17,500 bases of DNA from Actinidia chinensis (Eukaryota > Streptophyta > Magnoliopsida > Ericales > Actinidiaceae): positions 15,783,485-15,800,984 of the forward strand of contig CM018914.1 of the NCBI GenBank assembly GCA_009663005.1, in the 5' to 3' direction. The translations under genes and the position numbers were made by a program. The notes beneath the pieces are model-generated. The model saw nothing but the letters and a program-made list of their open reading frames with translations, searched no databases and was not told the origin of the DNA. Positions 9,870 to 17,252 of this stretch are shown one piece after another (within the stretch, counting starts at the first letter, position 1; every line of letters begins with the position of its first letter).

Positions 9870-10537
9870 AGCTCTCTCAATCGAACGTTCCATAAACTAC
9901 GATCCAATGCTGTGAATGATGGTCTCAATGAAAATTTTTTCCTCAATTGGTCTACTTCCTTCATTGTTTATACCCACAGTGAAAAATGTTAGTCTCAACG
10001 TATATACCAAATGAAAGCTAAGTATCCATACTGCAAGAATAACGCATTCGCGTGCTAGGAATGGTATAACTAAGATAACAGGAATATGACGTTAGACGAC
10101 TCACAATCAACAGTTGAGTATCCAAAGGACTATGAAATCTACCAGGTAGTACACAGTATAGGACTTGAATAAAACATCCTCAATGGATACCCCTCGGAAC
10201 CTTAACAGAAACGATCAGCCAACTCAAGCGTAACCGTGTTGGTTTCAGTTCTCCTAAAACCTAGGTCGTTGTATACGAATACTGGCAATAAATTCACGCT
10301 TAGGTAGAACCTAAATCGAGAAGTGCTCGATAAATTCTTACAACCCCCTATGATGCACGAAATAGCTTAGGCAAACGGGGGGTCCGGTCCTATACTTCGG
10401 CACCAGTCTTGCATTGGAGAACGCACTCTGACTTTCATTCATCATTGCCGTCTTTTTACATGGCAAATCCTTTTGACAGACAAATTCCTTTAAAATTTGG
10501 CAATAAGAGGGAAATCTGTTTAATAGCACTAACATCG
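9870..10537 (-). pseudogene. pro: Inner element aspartic protease region, frameshifted
   Basis: The entry segment FPSYCQILKEFVCQKDL and KYRTGPP (10390-10515) matches the Athila block that links gag to protease (usual P-x-Y-x-x-F-L-K-D and K-Y-x-D-P-G). The catalytic Asp codon is 10315-10317 in D-L-G; the following S-V-N-L-L-P is at 10283-10300, one indel away. Athila proteases use D-L-G-A-S-V-N in place of the usual D-T-G, which supports the lineage. The C-terminal part gives ELADR near 10210-10235 and degraded VILG-P-F-L-like text near 10040-10080. Confidence 0.78.
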
Positions 10538-11633
10538 AAATATTGATTCGAACTGTTTGAATACATCATAAATTTTCGAGTTTAGTTTAAGTTTGCTTAC
10601 TCACTTTTGCCCAATCTTTGTGGGAAACGGTGCATGTCTCAAATCTCAACATAATTTCATTTAGGCACTTTGTGACGGGCCTCAGAATCAGCTCAGTTCT
10701 TTCCCTTACTTTCTTTCCTTTCCTCTTCTAAATTTCGGCTCTCACTCTCACACCTAAATCCTTAGGCTTTTCCCCACTGAATTATACCCCTTTTGGTGCA
10801 ATTGTTTTAATTCAATCCTTACCATGTAAAGAGTCGTGAATGGCCTGAATTGCACCTCATTGTGTTTCCTTCAATGCAATTTGCAGAGGCTTAGGATTAT
10901 AGTATGGGAGTAAGGATTACCCCCAATTCATTGAAATGGCCCCCTACCACATTTACTTGTCCACGTGCCTCTTTTAACCCCCGCGACAAATCGGACACAC
11001 ATCAGTGGCATGGTCCCGTCGTATCAACATAACACACATACTTGAGACTCATTTGTACAACTTGTTAGCGGCCTTAGCCTGTGCTAAAGCCTCCACTGTC
11101 TCGAAAGTGCCGAGAGCTTGCAAACTTCATCCTCCATCCCCCAATTTATGATTTAACACCTACTGTTGTGTGGAAAGGAAGATTTATTCACATTTGACAG
11201 GTTCTGTGCACGGCCCATCACTTGACAAATTAGCTAGGAATCAAATACTAAATGCGTGCTCAGGATTCTTATCATGGAAAACTTCCCGCACCACATGGAC
11301 TCGACAAACATCTTCAATTTTCAGACAAGGATGAATACCAAAGATAGTGATGTGTGCCATGGAGGAAAATTCTGGTGAGGGACATTTTGCATTAGTAAAT
11401 CCTGGAATCTCTCCCAAGCTTGGAAGAAGAAGAAACTCTCGCCACCTAGTTGGCACAAACTGAGAAGAAATGGCCCGACGTAGTTGCATCAGTACGATTT
11501 TCAGGAAATTTTTTTTTTTAAGAACTCCCCCTCCATTGCTTCCAGAGTGAAAGGACCTAGGTCTCAAAGAGTTTAAACCAAGATTTGGCTTTTCCTTTAG
11601 AGTGAATGGGAAAAGTTTTAGACGTCAAACCTT

Positions 11634-11666
<33 letters not shown>

Positions 11667-12040
11667 GCATCCTCAAAGTCTTTTAAATTGCCGTTGAAGG
11701 TCTCTCAGACTCACAACGTTAAAAGTGGCAAGCAATTGTAGCATTCCGATTGAGATTTAACGTGTGTGTGATGTGGCGGGAAGTACTATAGCAAAGATGG
11801 AGTGTTTGCCTTGCGGGATTTATGTGTAACCCTCATGGTAGAGTTTGGCTTCGACTTCCCCCGCATTACTCATTATGATTCACGATCTTCTACTTCCCTA
11901 TTCAAATCCGTGGTCCCCCATTTTGTGGCCCCACCTAAACCATGTCCCCTAGATCTTGTTCGTGATGATCCTGTGGATGGGTTCAAGGTAACTCCGAAAA
12001 ACGTGGTATTTGTGTCTATCGGATGACCTTGTTGGGGGTG
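10538..12040 (-). pseudogene. gag: Inner element gag, frameshifted
   Basis: The gag core is readable in pieces on the minus strand: KDFEDACSIFQDNS at about 11645-11690, FPFTLKGKAKSWFKLFE at about 11560-11610, LKKFFPE at about 11495-11525 after a one-base change, and AWERFQDLLM at about 11390-11425, with MCGGKF at about 11280-11300. The last two are the Athila gag blocks W-E-R-F-K-D-L-L and the N-G-x-F end of the core. A cysteine-bearing segment near 10975-11010, followed by GNPYSHT near 10900-10925, stands where Athila gag has its zinc knuckle and N-P-Y-S-N-T motif. The N-terminal limit is uncertain and no ATG was assigned. Confidence 0.78.
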
Positions 12041-12226
12041 TTGAGGAGGTCAAAATTATCCTAGGGTAAAAATTACGCAGTGGGTCACTCGAAAACTAAA
12101 ACGGTTGTATGATCCCTTAAAGTATGAGGACATACAAATGCAATGCAAAGTAAGCACGTATTTTAAACCAAACCGATCCACACAACTCCACAGTTATTCA
12201 GCACCGATTCCAACAAGTCTTAAATC

Positions 12227-12261
<35 letters not shown>

Positions 12262-12543
12262 GAAACAAAAACCACCGATAAACAAATAGCACAAAGCCCT
12301 ATCACCTCTAGATCAGCCCTCCTATCTAAATTAATGCCTAGGACCCATACCTAACAAAAAAAAATTAAAAAAAAATATTCCTAAAAACTAACACAAAAAA
12401 GAAGTGAAGAAGGTATTACCCAAAATGGACCTTGGCCGTAAGATTTCCTGTAGTAGACGGTGGTGAGCAATCCAATGAAGTTAGAAAGGACGAGGGTTCG
12501 GTTTCTTAGAACGCCTCTTGCGGTCCCCTTGTGCGAAAGTATG
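12041..12543 (-). other. Leader of the inner element
   Basis: About 500 bases lie between the primer binding site and the first readable gag. It is AT-rich at 12355-12400, with runs of eight to nine As on the plus strand. I see no coding frame or RNA gene. It should contain the untranslated leader and any packaging signal, which cannot be recognised by eye. Confidence 0.5.
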
Positions 12544-12572
12544 TTTCCCCGGGCAAACGGTGCCCAAAAAAT
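12544..12572 (-). other. Primer binding site, tRNA-Asp type
   Basis: On the minus strand this reads ATTTTTTGGGCACCG continuing TTTGCCCGGGGAAA. It matches the Athila primer binding site TGGCGCCGTTGCCGGGGA, complementary to the 3' end of plant tRNA-Asp, with a few inserted or changed bases. It lies directly inside the right LTR end (TG at 12573), which proves that this LTR is the 5' LTR and that the element is on the minus strand. Confidence 0.85.
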
Positions 12573-13597
12573 TGATCGCTCCCAGAAAGAATTATTTACC
12601 GCAAGTGTACGGTCGCGAAAAAGTAGTTAAAAACCGAAAGAAGTACGAGTATCGATCCCACAAGGAACAATGCCCAAGTGACAACAAGATGGCCAAAAAA
12701 CACTACAATGACAAATCCTAACTAAAAGTCTACTTATGCATTCAAAAATTAAAAACTAAACAATAAAAAAGAATTGATTTTGGATTTTTGATGAGTTGGA
12801 ACTAATTTAAATAAACTAAAATAAAAAAACGGATTTACTGGAAGAATAAAAAGAACTCAGAGAATCGAATTGATCCAGTCAACGAGTTTCTCGGAATCCA
12901 ATGAGAGCATATTATAATAAAATCCTTCGACTATTCTGGAGTCTTGGATTCGGAAAATTTAACTTTTAAAGCCAACCATTCTACTACTTTAACTCTAAAT
13001 AAATCTGTTGGTTATGATCAAAGGAGTGGCATCACGATTCGAATCACAAAGATGTTATTCAGACATAATAGGAACTCCCAAGTTTTCAAAAGTAATTAAA
13101 TCATATTTGTTATAATATGGTAGGCATCATCGATCCGAAAAAGAAAAAAAAACACGGATTGTTTACGAACATAATAGGACTCCCAAGTTTTTCGAAAGGA
13201 TTTAGATTAGAAAAGATGAGATGAAAGAATAAAAATTCTAGAAAGATCTAACGGTGAAAAAATTACTCCATTTGTTCATCTTTGATTCCGATTGACTTTC
13301 ACAAATCGATCCCAAGAGTAAGGAAACTAGCCACTCAGACTAGGGTAAACGAATATCTAAACTATGGAATGCATTCTAATTTAAATAATAATCTAAAAGA
13401 TATAAAACAAGATAATTAAATCGACACCAGAAAACTGAAAAAACAATGATTGAAGACTTAAAAAAAACTGTAATTAATTAAAAACAAACAAGACTTTAAT
13501 TGTAAAACTTACAAGCAAATTAATAAGAACCTTAAAAACTAAACTTAGGGAGGCTGAGAAAGAAAAACCCTAAAAATCACGTCACCCTTGTCAAAAA

Positions 13598-13617
13598 TAT
13601 AAAGATATATATATAGG
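13598..13617 (-). promoter_or_regulatory. TATA-rich promoter core in the 5' LTR
   Basis: The minus strand reads CCTATATATATATCTTTATA, matching the core at 4523-4544 in the other LTR. As this is the 5' LTR, it is the copy expected to drive the genomic RNA, with U3 at higher coordinates. The TTCGAA cluster begins about 55 bases upstream. Confidence 0.6.
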
Positions 13618-13672
13618 CACTTCAAAATTCGGTCCTAAAACAGATTAGAATCTTCCCAGGATTGCCTTGGCG

Positions 13673-13964
13673 TTCGAAACGTCAACTTCCTCTTCAATTG
13701 ATTAGTTCGAACGTTAGTACAATCTTTTGCTTTTCTTTTTGGCGTTCGAACGACCTCCTAATCCTTCTTTCATGAAGCGTGCGAACGCTAGGCAAAATAA
13801 AAAACTTTTCAGTCTCGCTTTTCGAACTGTAAGCAAGAGGAGTTCGAACTTCTTTAATTCAACTCTCGCACTTTTGAATTGTAAGTAGAGGCCGTATCGA
13901 ACGTTATTCATAAATTTTCCTCTTGCGTTCGAACTCCAAGATTCTTCATGGTGTGGAGTTCGAA
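13673..13964. repeat. TTCGAA palindrome cluster in U3 of the 5' LTR
   Basis: Exact TTCGAA is found at 13673, 13706, 13745, 13821, 13843, 13928 and 13959, with near matches GTGCGAACG near 13780 and TATCGAACG near 13893. Seven copies in under 300 bases is far above the chance rate for a six-base word (about one per 4 kb at even composition). The flanking text (GGCGTTCGAACG, GGAGTTCGAACTT, GCGTTCGAACTCC) shows degenerate repeat units rather than perfect tandem copies. Confidence 0.75.
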
Positions 13965-14185
13965 GTTCAAGGGTAATTTGAACCTTCTTTCTTCATACTT
14001 CGTTGTTACTTTTTATGGCTTCTTCAATTCTCGCCCTTATAACATAAACCTACAATGAACTCAAAAAGCCTATAAGTGAAGACGAGAAAAATTAAATAGT
14101 TAAACTAAATTAGGGCCAAACCTTAGGTCGAATTTTAAACGGCGTTTGGGACCACAATAAATTATGCAGTGTCCCAATCACCCCC

Positions 14186-14430
14186 TAATGATCGTCGACC
14201 AGGAAAACTTCGTTCATTATTTCAAGCCCATCCCATCATAGTACTGGACTGATTCAACCACTAAAGCATATTATTCAGAGACAAGACACATCAGGTCGAC
14301 TCCTCTTAAATGGTTTCCATCGAGGCTAGTGAGTTCACATGAATATAGGCCGAGGATGGCAATTAAAAGCCCAGGCCCTAGCGATTTCATTGTCGAATCA
14401 TACCCATATAGACACTCCACAAGCCAGAAG
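14186..14430 (+). pseudogene. pol: Outer element RNase H, second half
   Basis: The outer coding sequence resumes right after the inner LTR. Text in mixed frames gives R-K-L-R-S-L-F-Q-A-H-P-I-I-V-L-T-D at about 14202-14255, the block that follows E-K-T-S-L-A, the last residues before the insertion at 3511. K-W near 14311, Y-R-P-R-M-A-I-K near 14345-14370 and AQALA with F-I-V-E-(S/F) near 14371-14397 complete the C-terminal part of the first RNase H in Tat order. The continuity across the insertion is the main proof of nesting. Confidence 0.82.
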
Positions 14431-14900
14431 AAAAGAAACAGCTCCTCCTGAAACGAAAATTCCTAAAGAAACCAACCTCAAAAAAGACCTCGCCCACTGG
14501 TATTATTGTCAAGGGCTCTTCTAACCAGCACGGTTGTGGTGCAAAGGCTCATCATACAAACTTCCATCAGGCGAAACAAATGGAGAGTACACATAAGAAT
14601 GCGGATTTAAAGCCACTAACATGAAGATGAGGAGGAAGCCCTCCTCGCTGGACTAAGAGTAGCAATGGAGTTAGGGGACAATCTTTGAAAATCTTCAATG
14701 ATCCAAACTAGTGGTAACCAAGTCCAAGGGGGAATACATCGCCAAGGATGCAAGAATGAGGGCTTATTTAAGAGAGGGGTACGGTAAAGGCTGCATCCGC
14801 AACAAAGATCAAGGAGTTTAAAATCCACCAGATTCCCCGAGAGGATAGAGGATAATAAAAAGGCAGACGCCTTAGCTAATTGGCATCAATTTTTGGTTTA
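14431..14900 (+). pseudogene. pol: Outer element second (archaeal-like) RNase H domain, frameshifted
   Basis: Tat elements carry an additional RNase H after the first. Here a linker rich in Lys, Pro and Thr (14420-14490) leads to G-S-S-N-Q-H-G-C-G-A at about 14514-14543, where the family has V-D-G-S-S-N; the catalytic Asp position reads Lys. Then come GFKATN at 14602-14619, E-A-L-L-A-G-L-R-V-A-M-E-L-G at about 14634-14675, SKLVV with KGEYIAKDARMRAYL near 14730-14772, and IHQIP-R-E-D with K-A-D-A-L-A at 14820-14880. Frames shift several times. Function is lost in this copy unless the changes are base errors. Confidence 0.8.
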
Positions 14901-16167
14901 TTTCAACAGGTGAAACCGCTGGAATTCTCTAGCTAGCCCAAGCATGGGGGTCCCAATCAAATCCTCCAAACAGAAGAAAATTCGACTTGGATGGACGAGG
15001 ATATTTGCCTATCTCCAGAGAGGAAGGAAGAGGAATCCTGCAAAAAGGGACCACTTTGGGATATGGTCTCCGATAGAAGAGCAGAATACGTTTTACGAGA
15101 AATACACGAAGGCTCGGGGGAATCACTCCGGAAAAGGTTATTTTGTGAGGGAAAACAATTTGCCAAGGAATATTTTTGGCGACCATTTAGAACGATATGC
15201 GGCCATATAGATAAGGAGAAGATTGGACAAGTGTTTAGAGGTTTGCCACCATCAGCCGTTCTCCCCCACCACTAGATGGTACCAATGTCAAGCCCTTGGC
15301 CATTCCCAGTGGCGGAGAGTAGACATACTTGGGGTCCCCTACCACGAGCTCTCTTGCAAAGGAGATTTTATAGTCGCCATAGACTACTTACCAAATGGAT
15401 TAGAAGCTCAACCTCTCGCCACGATCGAGAAGAATACCCGGAAAATTTCGTATGGAAGCACCTTGTTTGCAGAGAGGATTCGGAGTCCCGAAGGTATCAT
15501 CTAGACAACGCAAGGCAGAGTTCGACAACGACAAGTTTAAGTTATTCTGCTCGGATCTCGCATCTCCCATCATTTCTCCTCGCCCGGTCATCCTTCAGGC
15601 TAAGGTTAAGTTTGAATAACCAATCGTACCATCCTCAGAATTTGAAGGCGAGGTTAGAAAAGGGTCGAAAAAAAGCGATATGGGCGGAGATTGCCAAGCA
15701 TTCTTGGGTTATCATACTAACGGGCGAAACTCCATACTCCTATGGTCTTCGGCACTGAATCGGTCCTACTGGTAGAAATAGGCATGCCGAGCTTAGGGAC
15801 TTTGAATTTCGACAAAGAAAGAAAGTAATGAGTCCGAGCTAGGACTCAAACGGGATCTCCGAGGAGAGAAGAGAAAAAGGCTTGTGTGTGTGAACTACGA
15901 CAACAGCTTATAAAGGCCAAGTAGGCCCAAAAACTACAATAAAGGGTTCGAACACGAAAATCGTTCCTTCCTGGAGACCGGTCTTGCGCGAGGGTAACCC
16001 TGTCAACTAGAGAAAACAAATGCAGGGAAGCTCGGCCCAACGTGGGTGGAAGGTCCTTACAAAGTCTCAAAGGTCTCCAGACAGGGACGTACTGGTTAGG
16101 AAAAGACCCAAACCGAAAAACACTCTTACATTCCTTGGGAATGCTGAGCATTTGAAGAAATATATCA
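14901..16167 (+). pseudogene. pol: Outer element integrase, frameshifted
   Basis: Zinc-domain text LREIHEGSG at about 15093-15119 is followed, one frame over, by GNHSG (HHCC domain; usual G-N-H-S-G-G), and DKC at 15224-15232 supplies a Cys. The core has the first Asp at 15322-15324 in V-D-I-L-G, then FIVAIDYLPNGLEAQPLATI at 15367-15426, the second Asp at 15504-15506 in D-N-A-R-Q, and Glu at 15614-15616 before T-N-R-T, about 36 codons later. TGETPYS at 15729-15749, EIGMPSL at 15775-15795 and RVRTRK at about 15946-15963 mark the C-terminal domain. The end reads GPTW, GPYKVSK and, in mixed frames, W-x-A-E-H-L-K-K-Y-I-N with a stop at about 16165-16167, the usual Tat pol C-terminus. Confidence 0.86.
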
Positions 16168-16245
16168 ATTGAACTGACAACCATGAAACGCCCATTCACG
16201 CCCCAATAATTTTATGATTTGTGATTGTATATGGAAATTGTAGCG

Positions 16246-16489
16246 ATTCGCCATGATTTATTCCCGTCGTTTGGTACAAAGATTGATGTCGCCAAACTAA
16301 GGTCGCCAATCCATTACGGAATGACATTTGATATCATATTTAATGTCGCCAATATTAATGTCCACCAAATCCATTGCGGAAATGACAAATGACATCTTGA
16401 TCGCCACTATGATGGTCGCCAATATGGAGATCGCCAATTCAAAACAAAATGACCAAAGGAATCTTGAATCGCCAATATTGAAGCGCCAA
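16246..16489. repeat. TCGCCAA repeat cluster with a ~59-base tandem unit
   Basis: CGCCAA occurs exactly at 16290, 16304, 16348, 16418, 16432, 16470 and 16484, with related CGCCA words at 16246 and 16402. Most sit in (G/A)TCGCCAATAT. Two longer neighbours also align: CGCCAATCCATTACGGAATG at 16304 and CACCAAATCCATTGCGGAAA at 16363, followed by TGACAT(T/C)T in both. The period between them is about 59 bases. The cluster looks like a decayed tandem array in the 3' non-coding part of the outer element. Confidence 0.75.
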
Positions 16490-16573
16490 TATTGTTTCAT
16501 TATTGAGATTTTACCACCAAACTCATGATCACCATTTTAACACAAACAATATACCAAAAACCGGGGAGCAAAG

Positions 16574-16596
16574 ATTTTTCATTTCAAATGAAAAAT
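16574..16596. repeat. Perfect 11-base inverted repeat with one-base centre
   Basis: ATTTTTCATTT (16574-16584), a single C, then AAATGAAAAAT (16586-16596) form a perfect palindrome. It could form a hairpin or cruciform. It is just upstream of the A run near 16604 and about 45 bases past the stop codon of the antisense ORF, so it might sit in that transcript's 3' end; this is inference only. Confidence 0.7.
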
Positions 16597-16638
16597 TCAT
16601 CTCAAAAAAAAAAAAAAATTTTTACAACCTCGGGGCCA

Positions 16639-17167
16639 TTATTCTTTAATTACCCCCTCATTCTTGGCCATTTTTTCCTTTTCATTCCCTCATCGGCCTA
16701 GTCTTGCTCCGCCAGCACAAGATCTGATCGAACACAGTGCCTTCAAGGTCGATAGCGAGGTGGGATGATGTCGGCGAAGTTGCCCTTGCCAGAAGTAAAC
16801 CCTCGCCAAAGTATTTGGGAGGCAGAATCTTCAACTGCCACCATGAACTCCGAAGAGGATTTGAACTCCTCCACGACAAATTCATGGCTTTATTCAACAA
16901 GTTCCTTCAGATCGTTCACCAACAATCCTGACCTCTCGAACTTGTCGGACAGCGACTCTCGATCGCTCTTCGCCGTGGCAAGTCGTCCTGGCCTGCTGCT
17001 CACGAGCAGGGGAACTCAGCCAATTGTTGTCCAGGCCGGCAGCACCTTCTGGAGGCGGAGCAATGCTAAGTAGTTTCCATAGAAGAAGCCGCTCGCCCCT
17101 ATTAAGAGATGCCTGATCCCTAGGCATCCCTGCTACGGACGGCCAAAGACGAACCGAGCACCAATGC
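16639..17167 (-). pseudogene. Antisense ORF of the outer element, downstream exon
   Basis: The minus strand carries protein-like text that is not gag or pol. In order it reads LDNNWLSS near 17018-17041, a Lys/Glu/Arg-rich heptad-like stretch (KSDRESLSDKFER, NDLKELVE) at about 16893-16975, then SHEFVVEEFKSSSEFMVAVEDSAS at 16826-16890 in adjacent pieces, K-Y-F-G-E-G at 16810-16827 and AIDLEG at 16741-16758. It ends with an acidic-basic tail and a TAA at 16639-16641. The coiled-coil part followed by an E-x-F-x-x-G-F-like segment recalls the C-terminal half of plant proteins annotated as putative gypsy-type transposon (Transposase_28-like). Extra antisense ORFs between pol and the 3' LTR are known in Tat elements. 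Frames shift at least three times. The family call is from memory of motif style and needs a profile search. Confidence 0.6.
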
Positions 17168-17252
17168 CTGCATAATAAGAAAGGAAACACTTTTTAACAA
17201 CCAGAGCAAATAAATTCGCTTAAGAAAATTTTGAAAGCTCCCCAAAAAGTAC
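17168..17252 (-). other. Putative 85-base intron in the antisense ORF
   Basis: On the minus strand the sequence reads TCAG|GTACTTTTTG at the left border (17252) and TTCTTATTATGCAG|GCATTG at the right border (17168). These are good plant donor and acceptor contexts, the inside is T-rich, and the length of 85 bases is typical for a small plant intron. Protein-like text stands on both sides (a V-I-V block before, L-V-L-G-S-S-L-A-V-R-S-R-D-A after). Confidence 0.5.

Larger units (their letters stand above)
3512..14180 (-). mobile_element. Inner Ty3/Gypsy element, Athila lineage, nested in the outer element
   Basis: A pair of long direct repeats (3512-5075 and 12573-14180) bounds a minus-strand gag-pol. 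The primer binding site beside the right repeat fixes the direction: transcription runs from right to left. The order on the minus strand is 5' LTR, PBS, leader, gag, protease, RT, RNase H, integrase, 3' non-coding region, polypurine tract, 3' LTR. The tRNA-Asp-type PBS, the DLG protease, the RT and integrase motifs and LTRs of about 1.6 kb all fit Athila, as does the full length of about 10.7 kb. Each LTR starts TG and ends CA. Coding parts are frameshifted throughout. No envelope-like ORF was recognised. Confidence 0.9.
12573..14180 (-). repeat. 5' LTR of the inner Athila element
   Basis: This 1608-base direct repeat partners 3512-5075. It starts TGATCGCTCCCAGAA on the plus strand and ends ...GTCCCAATCA. 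Read on the minus strand it begins TGATTGGGAC and its U5 end, with a GATCGATACTCGTAC word (near 12640-12660) and CCGTACACTTGCGG (near 12598-12612), leads straight into the primer binding site. As the 5' LTR it should supply the promoter. It holds seven exact TTCGAA motifs and the 35-base segment 13751-13785 that the other copy lacks. Most remaining differences from the other LTR are one-base indels. Confidence 0.92.
16168..16638. other. Non-coding spacer of the outer element between pol and the antisense ORF
   Basis: After the integrase stop there is AT-rich DNA with no coding text. It holds the TCGCCAA repeat cluster, a 23-base palindrome and a 15-base A run near 16604-16618. The composition changes sharply at about 16690, where the GC-richer antisense ORF begins. 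Confidence 0.6.

Noticed and set aside
13673..13964. TTCGAA array as heat-shock elements
   Set aside because: Heat-shock elements are alternating GAA and TTC blocks with two-base spacers; TTCGAA has no spacer and the copies are too far apart.
15276..15758. Plus-strand ORF of 160 residues as an independent gene
   Set aside because: It is one of the three frames of the outer integrase; family motifs move between it and the neighbouring frames through frameshifts.
16246..16489. CRISPR-like array from regularly spaced CGCCAA words
   Set aside because: Spacing is irregular, the word is only six to ten bases and the context is a plant retrotransposon.
16328..16528. Plus-strand ORF rich in Met, Ile and Asn
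   Set aside because: It is a translation of the TCGCCAA repeat cluster and has no family resemblance.
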